Source: an uncultured Micrococcales bacterium
GTDB taxonomy: Bacteria > Actinomycetota > Actinomycetes > Actinomycetales > Microbacteriaceae
NCBI GenBank assembly: GCA_903880095.1
Contig: CAIRNX010000006.1
Coordinates: 1-48,837 of the forward strand
Length of the DNA: 48,837 bases
Reading direction: 5' to 3'
Numbering within the stretch: the first letter of the stretch is position 1; every line of letters begins with the position of its first letter. The translations under genes and the position numbers were made by a program. The notes below the pieces were generated by a model. It was not told the DNA's origin and made no database searches. It was given only the letters and a program-made list of their open reading frames with translations. Shown in pieces: positions 31,252-38,825 of this stretch.

Positions 31252-32081
31252 CCGAAGATGATTGTGCGTTCACCGTCTAAGAGCACCCTATGCTCGGCGA
31301 ACCAGCGAATAGCTTGGGTCAGCGTCTTGGATTCGACGTCTTGACCCATCGACACCAGCTCTGCCTTCGAGTCGCCGTGGTCAACGCGAACCACGTTTTG
31401 CTCGATGATCGGGCCTTCGTCGAGGTCTGCGGTGACAAAGTGGGCGGTGGCGCCAATCAACTTGACACCTCGGGCGTGAGCCTGCGCATAAGGGTTGGCG
31501 CCCTTGAAGCCCGGCAAGAAGGAGTGGTGAATGTTGATGATTCGACCGGCAAACTCGGCGACGAATTCTGGCGAAAGAATTTGCATGAAGCGGGCGAGAA
31601 CGATGAGCTCTATGCCAGCCGACTTGATGTAGTCGCGAAGCATGTGCTCAAAAGCCGCACCGAACTCTTGCGATTCGAATGGGATTCCATAAAACTCGGC
31701 CAGCGAGGCTAGGTCTGCGTGGTTGCTGAAAACGGCTGGAATCTCGATCGGCAATTGGCCCGCCCTTTGGCGAAAAAGTATGTCGTTGAGACAGTGGGCG
31801 CTTTTTGAAACCAGGACGAGCGTCTTAAGTTTTCGACCAACCTCATCGAGCTCAAACTCCATGTCGTACTGTTCGGCTACCGGCCGAAGGTTTGCTTCGA
31901 GATGGGTGCGCGGTGAGTTCGATTCGATCTGTAGACGCATGAAGAAGCGCCCTGTGTCGTCTGAAGAGAACTGAGAAGACTCGGTGATATTGCCGTTTGC
32001 GGCAACGATTGCACCGGTTACGGCATGCACGATTCCGGGCTGGTCTTTGCAGATGATGGTTAGTACCCAGTGCGCGTTCAT
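31248..32081 (-). CDS. purU: Formyltetrahydrofolate deformylase
   Basis: The 277-aa enzyme hydrolyses 10-formyl-THF to THF and formate, which balances one-carbon pools and feeds purine synthesis. It has an N-terminal ACT domain (WVLTIICKDQPGIVHAVTGAI) and a C-terminal formyltransferase fold with LARFMQILSPEFV, INIHHSFLPGFKGANPY and GATAHFVTADLDEGPIIEQ. I chose ATG 32081 because it gives the normal ACT start; the longer frame to 32231 reads through the upstream small gene. TAAACT lies 7 bases upstream with no ribosome site. Confidence 0.95.
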   Translation of the reverse strand: MNAHWVLTIICKDQPGIVHAVTGAIVAANGNITESSQFSSDDTGRFFMRLQIESNSPRTHLEANLRPVAEQYDMEFELDEVGRKLKTLVLVSKSAHCLNDILFRQRAGQLPIEIPAVFSNHADLASLAEFYGIPFESQEFGAAFEHMLRDYIKSAGIELIVLARFMQILSPEFVAEFAGRIINIHHSFLPGFKGANPYAQAHARGVKLIGATAHFVTADLDEGPIIEQNVVRVDHGDSKAELVSMGQDVESKTLTQAIRWFAEHRVLLDGERTIIFG

Positions 32082-32088
32082 GCGCTCA

Positions 32089-32094
32089 AGTTTA
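32089..32094 (-). promoter_or_regulatory. -10 element TAAACT for leaderless purU
   Basis: On the minus strand TAAACT is followed by 7 bases and then the purU ATG; no Shine-Dalgarno sequence is present. Confidence 0.55.
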
Positions 32095-32095
32095 A

Positions 32096-32215
32096 CTAGT
32101 CTTCGCTTCTGCGGCGCTCTTCTTTGCGCTGGTGCAAAACGGTGTAGGCAATCCAGCCAGCAAGTGCAAGCCCGGCGACAATCATGGCAAGGCCGATGAT
32201 TACTGGTGTAGCCAT
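32096..32215 (-). CDS. 39-aa single-span membrane protein
   Basis: The frame MATPVIIGLAMIVAGLALAG... encodes one transmembrane helix (about residues 4-27) followed by a strongly charged tail HQRKEERRRSED, so the C-terminus is probably cytoplasmic. The ATG at 32215 has GGGAGAG about 8 bases upstream; longer in-frame starts lack one. It ends 14 bases before the purU ATG, on the same strand. I do not recognise a family. Similar one-helix charged-tail miniproteins are common in Microbacteriaceae and are usually unannotated. The function is unknown. Confidence 0.6.
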   Translation of the reverse strand: MATPVIIGLAMIVAGLALAGWIAYTVLHQRKEERRRSED

Positions 32216-32262
32216 TGTTTTTCTCTCCCAAGTTCGCTTTTGCGAAGTTCTTAATAGATTAC

Positions 32263-32273
32263 TGACAGTGTCA
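32263..32273. repeat. Palindrome TGACA-N-TGTCA between purU and glyA units
   Basis: A perfect 5-bp inverted repeat with a single central base lies in the divergent region; on the minus strand it includes a consensus TTGACA -35 hexamer. It could be an operator. Confidence 0.4.
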
Positions 32274-32333
32274 ATATTTCTTCGCATTGATCAGCTTTTG
32301 GGACTGCAAATCGTGTCGCCAATGGCGATTCGC

Positions 32334-32339
32334 TAGAAT
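32334..32339 (+). promoter_or_regulatory. -10 element TAGAAT of glyA
   Basis: TAGAAT predicts transcription starting near 32346, exactly at the beginning of the ZTP aptamer. The -35 is weak. Confidence 0.5.
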
Positions 32340-32344
32340 TGAGG

Positions 32345-32413
32345 CATCGCAACTGGCGCTAAAGATGGGTTTCCATCGGGGAGCGATAGGTATTTTGGTC
32401 GTGCGCCTGGGCC
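32345..32413 (+). ncRNA. ZTP (pfl) riboswitch upstream of glyA
   Basis: The sequence carries the pfl-motif core in order: TCGC-AACTGGCG (32347-32358), a hairpin GATGG/CCATC (32364-32377), CGGGGAGCGA closing P1 (GCGA 32383-32386 with TCGC 32347-32350), and the distal CGCCTGGGC (32404-32412), whose CGCC can pair with GGCG 32355-32358 as the pseudoknot. ZTP riboswitches sense ZMP/ZTP, which accumulates when 10-formyl-THF is short, and turn on folate and purine genes. Being just ahead of glyA-folD is the expected setting. No clear terminator follows, so control may act on translation. Confidence 0.85.
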
Positions 32414-32445
32414 GAATAACAACCAAAAACGAGGAGCCCCGAAAA

Positions 32446-33726
32446 ATGTCTAAGTTGCCAACCAGCTTCAACTTGCCGCTGAGCGAAACTGACCCAGAGA
32501 TCGCAGCCGTACTAGACGCTGAGCTAGACCGCCAGCGCCACACACTCGAGATGATTGCCAGCGAAAACTTTGTTAGCCGCGGCGTTCTCGAGGCGCAGGG
32601 TTCTGTGCTGACCAACAAATACGCCGAGGGCTACCCTGGCAAGCGCTACTACGGTGGTTGCGAAGCCGTTGACATCGCCGAAAACCTGGCCCGCGACCGC
32701 GCTAAGGCCCTTTTTGGTGCAGAGCACGCAAACGTTCAGCCACACTCTGGTGCGAGCGCAAACGCCGCCGTGCTGATGGCTCTAGCCAACCCGGGCGACA
32801 AGATTCTAGGTCTTGAACTCGCACACGGTGGCCACCTAACCCACGGCATGCGCCTCAACTTTTCGGGCAAGATGTACGAGGCTCACGCCTACGGCCTAAA
32901 CCCAGAAACCTTCTTGATCGACATGGACATCGTGCGTCAACGAGCCCACGAGGTCAAGCCTCAGGTGCTTATCGCCGGTTGGTCGGCATACAGCCGCCAC
33001 CTCGACTTCGCCGAGTTCCGCAAGATTGCCGACGAAGTCGGTGCAAAGCTTTGGGTTGACATGGCTCACTTCGCCGGCCTGGTTGCTGCAGGTCTTCACC
33101 CGAACCCGGTTCCGTTTGCCGACGTCGTCTCGACCACAGTTCACAAGACCCTTGCTGGCCCTCGCTCGGGCCTAATTCTCTGCAAAGAGGAATACGCCAA
33201 GAAGATCGACTCGTCGGTGTTCCCAGGTCAGCAGGGCGGCCCGCTGATGCACGTGGTTGCTGCCAAGGCGGTTGCCTTCAAGGCCGCAATGGGCCCTGAG
33301 TTCAAGGATCGCCAGCAGCGCACCCTCGACGGCGCGCGCCTAATCGCTGAGCGTCTAACCCAGGCCGACGTAGCCGGCAATGGCGTTCAGGTTCTCACCG
33401 GCGGCACCGAGGTTCACCTCGTGCTCGTCGACCTTCGCAACGCACCGATCAACGGCCAAGAGACAGAAGACCTGCTGCACGAGGTTGGCATCACCGTGAA
33501 CCGCAACTCGGTGCCAAACGACCCGCGCCCACCAATGGTCACCTCTGGTGTTCGTATCGGCACCCCAGCACTTGCCACCCGTGGCTTTGGCGCCGACGAG
33601 TTCACCGAGGTCGCTGACATCATCGCCCACGTTCTAATGCCAAACCCAGACGTAGCTGCCCTGCAGGCTCGTGTGCGCAAGCTGACCGAATCGTTCCCGC
33701 TCTACTCTGGCCTCGAGAACTGGTAA
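32446..33726 (+). CDS. glyA: Serine hydroxymethyltransferase
   Basis: This 426-aa PLP enzyme converts serine and THF to glycine and 5,10-methylene-THF, the main one-carbon source. It shows [56 protein letters not shown] and the PLP lysine in [16 protein letters not shown] 32446 has GAGGAG upstream; the frame extends further up but that part is the riboswitch. folD overlaps its stop by one base. Confidence 0.97.
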   Translation: MSKLPTSFNLPLSETDPEIAAVLDAELDRQRHTLEMIASENFVSRGVLEAQGSVLTNKYAEGYPGKRYYGGCEAVDIAENLARDRAKALFGAEHANVQPHSGASANAAVLMALANPGDKILGLELAHGGHLTHGMRLNFSGKMYEAHAYGLNPETFLIDMDIVRQRAHEVKPQVLIAGWSAYSRHLDFAEFRKIADEVGAKLWVDMAHFAGLVAAGLHPNPVPFADVVSTTVHKTLAGPRSGLILCKEEYAKKIDSSVFPGQQGGPLMHVVAAKAVAFKAAMGPEFKDRQQRTLDGARLIAERLTQADVAGNGVQVLTGGTEVHLVLVDLRNAPINGQETEDLLHEVGITVNRNSVPNDPRPPMVTSGVRIGTPALATRGFGADEFTEVADIIAHVLMPNPDVAALQARVRKLTESFPLYSGLENW

Positions 33727-34595
33727 TGACAGCAATCAAGCTCGATGGCTTGGCGGTTGCCAAGAGCATCAAAGCTGAACTTGCCGAACGTGTTGTCGCG
33801 CTAAAGCAGCGCGGCATCACGCCCGGCCTTGGCACCCTTCTCGTGGGAGACGACCCCGGCAGTCACTCATACGTTGCCGGTAAGCACCGCGACTGCGCTC
33901 AGGTGGGGGTGCACTCGATTCGCATCGACCTACCCAACACGGCAAGCGCAGCTGATGTTCGTGCCGCAATTCGTGACCTAAACGATGCCAAAGACGTCAC
34001 CGGCTACATCGTTCAGTTGCCGCTACCTTTTGGTATCGACGCCAACGCAATGCTTGAACTCATCGACCCTGCCAAAGACGCGGACGGCCTTCACCCAACC
34101 AACCTTGGCAAGCTAGTGCTCGGTGTGAACCAAGAGCTCGTCTCACCATTGCCGTGCACGCCCGCTGGCATCGTCGAACTCTTGAACCGTTACGACATCG
34201 CGACCAAGGGTGCCGAGGTGGCAATCATCGGTCGCGGTATTACCGTCGGACGCCCGCTCGGGCTTTTGATGACCCGCAAGGGCATCGATTCAACCGTCAC
34301 ACTGATTCACTCGGCAACCAAAGACCCAGAGCACATCATCAAGCGAGCCGACATCGTCATTGCGGCCGTCGGTGTTGCACACTTTGTGCAACCGGACTGG
34401 ATCAAGCCGGGTGCTGCCGTGCTCGACGTTGGTGTCACCAGAGTCGAAACCGCCGATGGCGCGACCCTGCTTGGCGATGTTCACCCAGACGTCGCTAGCG
34501 TCGCTGGCTACCTGAGCCCAAACCCAGGCGGTGTTGGCCCGATGACTAGAGCGATGCTCGTGAAGAACGTGGTTGACAGTGCTAGCCGTATTTGA
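33726..34595 (+). CDS. folD: Methylene-THF dehydrogenase / methenyl-THF cyclohydrolase
   Basis: This 289-aa bifunctional enzyme makes 10-formyl-THF from methylene-THF, the formyl donor for PurN and PurH encoded nearby. Catalytic Tyr and Lys are in [17 protein letters not shown] (YxxxK), followed by [35 protein letters not shown] and the NADP fold [16 protein letters not shown]. It overlaps glyA (TAATG) and is co-controlled by the ZTP element. Confidence 0.97.
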   Translation: MTAIKLDGLAVAKSIKAELAERVVALKQRGITPGLGTLLVGDDPGSHSYVAGKHRDCAQVGVHSIRIDLPNTASAADVRAAIRDLNDAKDVTGYIVQLPLPFGIDANAMLELIDPAKDADGLHPTNLGKLVLGVNQELVSPLPCTPAGIVELLNRYDIATKGAEVAIIGRGITVGRPLGLLMTRKGIDSTVTLIHSATKDPEHIIKRADIVIAAVGVAHFVQPDWIKPGAAVLDVGVTRVETADGATLLGDVHPDVASVAGYLSPNPGGVGPMTRAMLVKNVVDSASRI

Positions 34596-35187
34596 GGTCT
34601 TAGGTGTCCTAGCCTTCGCGGCGGCTGGAATCATCGAAGCCGCTCGCAAGCGCCTTGACGTTTTTGGTGTCGTTCTAATCGCAGCCATCACCGCTTTTGG
34701 TGGCGGAACACTGCGCGATGTTCTTCTGGGTAACAAGACCTTCTTTTGGGTTCAGCACGAAGAGCTGGTGTGGGCGATCATCGGCATCGGTGTAATAACC
34801 CCGCTTTTTTTTAGGGCAAGGCACATCGAAATTACCCAACGCGCAATCGAGTGGCCTGATGCGATTGGCCTTGGGTTGTTCGCAACCTCGGGCGCGCAGA
34901 TGGCGCTAGACAAAGGCTTCTCGCCGCTAATGGCAGCCCTGATGGCGGTAATCACTACCGTTTTCGGCGGCATCATTCGCGACGTTCTGGTAAACGAGAT
35001 CCCTAGAGCCGTAAACGACCACCAGCCCTACGCGCTTTTCGCTTTCGGCGGTGCTTGGTTGATGTGGGGTGTTGAGCAGCTCGGGGTAGATCAGAACGTA
35101 GCAATTCCAGCCACGGCTGCGGCAATAATAGCGGTGCGTTTTTTGGCCATAGTCTTCAAATGGAAGTTGCCGGCCTGGCGCCTCTAG
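34573..35187 (+). CDS. Trimeric intracellular cation channel family protein (UPF0126)
   Basis: This 204-aa membrane protein consists of two repeats of the TRIC-type domain, each with the GGG(T/I)xRD signature: [13 protein letters not shown] near residue 42 and [14 protein letters not shown] near 128. Bacterial members are potassium-permeable trimeric channels; some YicG-like relatives have been linked to glycine. The start is TTG 34573 or GTG 34579, both within the end of folD (overlap 17-23 bases), so it probably belongs to the glyA-folD unit. Its neighbour glyA makes glycine, so a glycine role is attractive but unproven. Confidence 0.85.
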   Translation: MTVLAVFEVLGVLAFAAAGIIEAARKRLDVFGVVLIAAITAFGGGTLRDVLLGNKTFFWVQHEELVWAIIGIGVITPLFFRARHIEITQRAIEWPDAIGLGLFATSGAQMALDKGFSPLMAALMAVITTVFGGIIRDVLVNEIPRAVNDHQPYALFAFGGAWLMWGVEQLGVDQNVAIPATAAAIIAVRFLAIVFKWKLPAWRL

Positions 35188-36468
35188 CTAATTCTTGTTG
35201 CCGATAATTGATGGTGCGGTTTGGTTGGGCAACTGTGAATCCAAACCGAACATCGATGTCGCCTTGAGTAGGAATTCAATGGCTCGGTCTTTATCACCGC
35301 GGTTTTTGTAAATCTCTGCGAGCTTGCGGTAGATGATCGCCGTGGTTCGGCTAGCCCCGCTCATTTCAAGAGCCTTGGCGCAAGATTCGGCTTCGTTCTG
35401 GGCTTCGGCGTCTAGACCCAGCGCGTTGTAGACCTCAATGGCGGTCATCGAAAATTTTGAATAGTCAATCGAATACTCAATGTTGGTTAGCTCGCGGGCA
35501 ACCTCGAGTTGGCCAAGCGCACTTTCGCGTTTGCCCTGTTTGGCGAGCACTAAAGCTCGAGACATGGCTGTGCCAACCTTGTTGCCGTCATATTGTTCGT
35601 GCAATTCATCTGCGGCGTCTAAGTCTGTGAGAATCTGGTCGAAGTTTGGCTTGTCGGCCATGAGTTCGTTCAAAACGCGATTCTCTAATAGCGTCGCAGT
35701 CATGCGAGGCTGATCGGCAAGTCGGGCCCACACCAGAGCTTCTCGAGTCAAAAGTTCTGCCTCGATGAAGTCACCTTCTTCGTTTGCGAGGTTGGCTTTA
35801 GTCCACAGGTGCATCGCTTTGGCGCGCGGTGAAGGTAGTTTATTGAGCTCAAGGTCATTGAGCTCGGCAGCCTGGTGAAGGTCTCCGGTTTCTAGGTAAG
35901 CACCCGCGATAGTGCCACGTAGCCCAACGACTGCATCGGTTAGCTCATCGCTGTAACCACGCCATTCTTCGAGGGCGTGCTCCCCAATCGAAATAGCGTG
36001 CTGCAGATGCCCCATTTCACGCAAAACACGGCAACGGGCAAGTGCAACGCTCATCTTTGTTACTGGTGAAACGAATGGAGCCTCGAAGGCACGCTTAAGG
36101 TATCCGGCAGCCTTGGTGAGATCGTTCTGCTGTTCGGCATCAAGGCCAAGTAACAGCAGAGCCTCGGGGGCGTTGTCCATGCGGTCAATAAACTTCTTGG
36201 CGGCCTTCAAGCCACCGGCTCGGTAGGCCATTTCGGCGCGATCAGCTAGTGGGTGAACGCCTGCGGTGATTAGGGGTGCCGGGAGTTTGATCTCCATGCG
36301 GGCAGCGAGCTCGCGCGCCATGCGCGGGTTTGCGTTGCGCTTGCCCGACTCGATAAGTGAAAGGTAACTGATCGAGCAAATGCCATCACACGCCTCGGCA
36401 AGGCTTAAGCCCGCGTTACGTCGTGCGGTGCGAAGTTGCTCTGCGAAAACAATATCAATCTCAACCAT
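35188..36468 (-). CDS. HTH-TPR transcriptional regulator (RRNPP-like)
   Basis: This 426-aa cytoplasmic regulator has an XRE-type helix-turn-helix at about residues 8-65 (FAEQLRTARRNAGLSLAEAC...ISYLSLIESGKRNANPRMARELA). The rest of the chain is alpha-helical tetratricopeptide-like repeats with alternating A/L/Y/G positions (for example ALLLGLDAEQQNDLTKAAGYLKRAF and ALGLDAEAQNEAESCAKAL). Length and layout match NprR/PlcR/Rgg-type receptors that bind short imported peptides. It is divergent from a 35-aa exported peptide gene, with a palindrome between them. The promoter TTGGAA-N17-TATCAT ends 6 bases before ATG, so the gene is leaderless. Peptide sensing is inferred from architecture and context. 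Confidence 0.85.
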   Translation of the reverse strand: MVEIDIVFAEQLRTARRNAGLSLAEACDGICSISYLSLIESGKRNANPRMARELAARMEIKLPAPLITAGVHPLADRAEMAYRAGGLKAAKKFIDRMDNAPEALLLLGLDAEQQNDLTKAAGYLKRAFEAPFVSPVTKMSVALARCRVLREMGHLQHAISIGEHALEEWRGYSDELTDAVVGLRGTIAGAYLETGDLHQAAELNDLELNKLPSPRAKAMHLWTKANLANEEGDFIEAELLTREALVWARLADQPRMTATLLENRVLNELMADKPNFDQILTDLDAADELHEQYDGNKVGTAMSRALVLAKQGKRESALGQLEVARELTNIEYSIDYSKFSMTAIEVYNALGLDAEAQNEAESCAKALEMSGASRTTAIIYRKLAEIYKNRGDKDRAIEFLLKATSMFGLDSQLPNQTAPSIIGNKN

Positions 36469-36474
36469 ATTTGA

Positions 36475-36503
36475 ATGATAATTGACACTTTTTGACTTTC
36501 CAA
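36475..36503 (-). promoter_or_regulatory. Leaderless promoter of the HTH-TPR regulator
   Basis: On the minus strand -35 TTGGAA (36498-36503) and -10 TATCAT (36475-36480) are 17 bases apart, and the -10 is 6 bases from the ATG. The -35 lies inside the palindrome at 36492-36508. Confidence 0.6.
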
Positions 36504-36508
36504 GTCAA
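36482..36508. promoter_or_regulatory. Probable operator: TTGACTT-TCC-AAGTCAA plus a TTGACA half-site
   Basis: A perfect 7-bp inverted repeat (36492-36498, 36502-36508) with a 3-base centre lies midway between the divergent regulator and peptide genes. An extra TTGACA at 36482 is exactly 10 bases from TTGACT at 36492. The repeat covers the regulator -35, fitting autoregulation, and is well placed to control the peptide gene. Confidence 0.6.
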
Positions 36509-36532
36509 TACACTCCAAAAGGAGGTGATTAT

Positions 36533-36640
36533 ATGAAAAAGTTTCTAAGAATTCTTTTGGCAACGACTCTTGTGTTCGCAACAGTCCAGGTTGGTGTGAG
36601 CGCACTTGGCACTGGTTACAAGTGTTGCGAGATAGCCTAA
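36533..36640 (+). CDS. 35-aa exported peptide (candidate signalling propeptide)
   Basis: The frame begins MKKFLRILLATTL, continues with a hydrophobic core to GVSA, and ends LGTGYKCCEIA. It reads as a Sec signal peptide with a V-S-A cleavage site after residue 24, releasing an 11-residue peptide with adjacent cysteines at 31-32. Its ribosome site AAGGAGGTGATT (36519-36530) is almost the full anti-SD complement, the strongest in the window, which argues for real and heavy translation. It is divergent from an HTH-TPR regulator across a palindrome and its stop overlaps the convergent kynA stop by 4 bases. I recognise no family. PapR, NprX or SHP-like pheromone precursor is the best analogy; a small toxin or bacteriocin is the alternative. 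Confidence 0.7.
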   Translation: MKKFLRILLATTLVFATVQVGVSALGTGYKCCEIA

Positions 36641-37458
36641 AAGCGCGATCGAATCGCCCAGAGGTCGGGGAATACCGGGCGGAACAGCGTGGAGGCGAGA
36701 TACCCGACTCCGCTTGAGCCGCCCGTCCCGATCTTCTGGCCGATTGTGCGTTCGACCATCTTCACGTGGCGGTAGCGCCACTCCTGAAGGCCTTCGTCAA
36801 GGTCAACGAGGCGCTCGCAAACAGCCGCGGCGTCTGGGTCTCCGTGGTGAACCCTTAGCAACACTTCTTGCAACTCTTCATTAGCCTCGTAAGGTGCGGT
36901 TACATCGCGCCCCAGCAAACTTTTTGGTACTTTGTGCCCACGGCCTGCTAGATATGCCAGCATGCTGTCCCACAGGGCGGGGCGGGCCATCGCGGCTTCG
37001 ACGCTTGCTCTTGCGGGCGAGCCTTCAATCAAGTGCTCGGCCATGCCCATGCCCGATTGCTTGGATGCATCACTGCCTGCGTAGTCGCGACGACCCAAAA
37101 CGGCCTCGAACTCTCTGAACTGCGCGCTCTGAAAACCGCTGCTAGAAGACAGGCGACCCCTGAACGAGTTGAACTGCAGGGGTGTCATGGTTTCGAGAAT
37201 GTCAATCTGACCAACGCAGGTTTTCATGATTGTGCGCACGCGTCCAAGCAGCGCCAAGGCTCGGTGGGTCTCTCCTGTCTCAAGTGCAAGCTGAAGAGCC
37301 GCAACTTCGTGGAGCATCTGCTTGAACCACAGTTCGTATGTTTGGTGAATGATGATGAACAGCATCTCGTCGTGTTCGCCATCGCTCAACGGTCGCTGTA
37401 GTTCAAGAAGTTCGTCGACCTTTAGGTAAGAAATGTAAGTGACTGCTTTATCGCTCAT
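36637..37458 (-). CDS. kynA: Tryptophan 2,3-dioxygenase
   Basis: The 273-aa heme enzyme opens the indole ring of tryptophan to N-formylkynurenine. It starts YISYLKVDELLELQRPLS, has the substrate helix FIIIHQTYELWFKQMLHEV, SFRGRLSSSSGFQSAQFREFE, and the heme-ligand His in EWRYRHVKMVERTIG followed by GTGGSSGVGYL. Length is near the family norm. Its ATG overlaps the kynU stop (ATGA), so the two genes form one operon with kynU first. No formamidase (kynB) is visible in this window. Confidence 0.96.
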   Translation of the reverse strand: MSDKAVTYISYLKVDELLELQRPLSDGEHDEMLFIIIHQTYELWFKQMLHEVAALQLALETGETHRALALLGRVRTIMKTCVGQIDILETMTPLQFNSFRGRLSSSSGFQSAQFREFEAVLGRRDYAGSDASKQSGMGMAEHLIEGSPARASVEAAMARPALWDSMLAYLAGRGHKVPKSLLGRDVTAPYEANEELQEVLLRVHHGDPDAAAVCERLVDLDEGLQEWRYRHVKMVERTIGQKIGTGGSSGVGYLASTLFRPVFPDLWAIRSRF

Positions 37459-38780
37459 GTGACACGGCTTCCGTTATCTTCGATCTGCTTGTAGTCCTCG
37501 CGCTCTACCGACTCTTTGATTCGCAAGAAGCCGTCGTAAACCTCTGTGTAGCTGGTGGGGAGTGGAGCAATTGCAAGGCGAATGCCGTTCGGCACCCTGT
37601 AGTCGGGCACAACGCCGGCAAACTTGCGAAGAGCTGCCGCAATGCGCTTGGCCTCTGGGTGAGTCACGGTGATGTGACCGCCACGTTTGTGAGCTTCACG
37701 CGGCGTGATGAGCCCAAAGCCAAGAGGTGCAAGCCAGGCGTCGTAGAGCTTCAACATCAGCTCGGTGCCGAGAGCTGCCTTTTCAGCGATGGCCTTTATG
37801 CCGGCCTCTTCGATCATTTCGAAACTTGCCTGAACCCCGCGAAGGCCGATGATGCTTGGGCTCGCGATCTGAAAGCGGCGAATTGTGTCGGTCGGTTCGA
37901 AGTCCGGGCCCATCTCAAACTGCTTGTCTTGAGCAAACCACCCCTGAATCGGCACGCGCAACTGGCTCTGGAGGTCTTTGCGAACATAGAGCCAAGCGGG
38001 TGAGCCTGGGCCGGCATTGCCGTATTTATAGGTGCAGCCAACCGCGAGGTCGACACCGTTGGCGTCAAAGTCAAGTTCGATTGCGCCGGCCGCGTGGCTG
38101 GCGTCCCAAACTACAAGAATTCCGTATCGTCGGCAGAGGTCGGTGATTCCCTTGATATCTGGGCGTGACCCCGAGCGATAGTGAATTGCTTGCAGGGTAA
38201 CAAGCGCCACATCTTCGCTCAAGAACGGCTCAAGCGCCTCGGGGGTAATGAGCTCATGTTCGTTGGCTATGGTTTGGGCGTTTGGCCCGCCGGAGCCGTC
38301 GTTGTCTAAAGTCACAAGGTTTAGCCCACGAGCCTCAGCGATGCCGGCGAGCAGGTAGCGGTCGGTCGGGAAGTTGCTTGAGTCGATGATCACGGTCTTT
38401 CGGCCAGGCCTTGCGGTGATCGCAGCATTGCACAACTGGTAGAAGTTCACGCTCGTGGTGTCTTGCACCACAACCTGGCCGGGGCCAGCGCCCAGAACTG
38501 CCCTGCCGAGGAGGTCGCCGGTTGGCGAGGCTTCGTCGATCCAGTGGCTCCAGCCATCAACGAGTTCGCGACCCCACTCTTCGGTTAAAAATGAGTTGAT
38601 TCGGCGAACCGTATCGAGCGGCATTCGACCGAGCGAGTTGCCGTCTAGGTAACACAGTTCGGGGTCGCTGATTTGGAAAAGCGACTTGTATTTGGCCAGC
38701 GGGTCAGTCGAATCAAGGGCGAGGGCATCCTCGCGGGTTGGCGTGCTCAAACTGGGCCTTTCGTCATCGAAACGCTTCAA
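37455..38780 (-). CDS. kynU: Kynureninase
   Basis: This 441-aa PLP enzyme cleaves kynurenine to anthranilate and alanine. It contains YLDGNSLGRMP, DTTSVNFYQL, DSSNFPTDRYL, WDASHAAGAIELDF (cofactor Asp), the Schiff-base lysine in GCTYKYGNAGPGSPAWLYV, and QGWFAQ. The start is TTG 38780 behind GAGGAG. It is divergent from a lipoprotein gene; an inverted repeat with arms AAACGCTTCAA and TTGAAACGTTT flanks its ribosome site. Together with kynA it makes a tryptophan-to-anthranilate route. Confidence 0.95.
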   Translation of the reverse strand: MKRFDDERPSLSTPTREDALALDSTDPLAKYKSLFQISDPELCYLDGNSLGRMPLDTVRRINSFLTEEWGRELVDGWSHWIDEASPTGDLLGRAVLGAGPGQVVVQDTTSVNFYQLCNAAITARPGRKTVIIDSSNFPTDRYLLAGIAEARGLNLVTLDNDGSGGPNAQTIANEHELITPEALEPFLSEDVALVTLQAIHYRSGSRPDIKGITDLCRRYGILVVWDASHAAGAIELDFDANGVDLAVGCTYKYGNAGPGSPAWLYVRKDLQSQLRVPIQGWFAQDKQFEMGPDFEPTDTIRRFQIASPSIIGLRGVQASFEMIEEAGIKAIAEKAALGTELMLKLYDAWLAPLGFGLITPREAHKRGGHITVTHPEAKRIAAALRKFAGVVPDYRVPNGIRLAIAPLPTSYTEVYDGFLRIKESVEREDYKQIEDNGSRVT

Positions 38781-38812
38781 GACTACTCCTCGCTTGTATT
38801 CTTGAAACGTTT
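38770..38812. repeat. Inverted repeat between kynU and the lipoprotein gene
   Basis: Arms 38770-38780 and 38802-38812 are 11 bases long with one mismatch, centred 32 bases apart (three helical turns). The left arm includes the kynU start codon; the right arm contains AAACGTTT. It is a candidate operator. Confidence 0.45.
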
Positions 38813-38825
38813 ACGAAAGGCCATC

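Noticed and set aside
32287-32445. Longer glyA start
   Set aside because: This interval contains the promoter and ZTP aptamer; the conserved protein begins at 32446.
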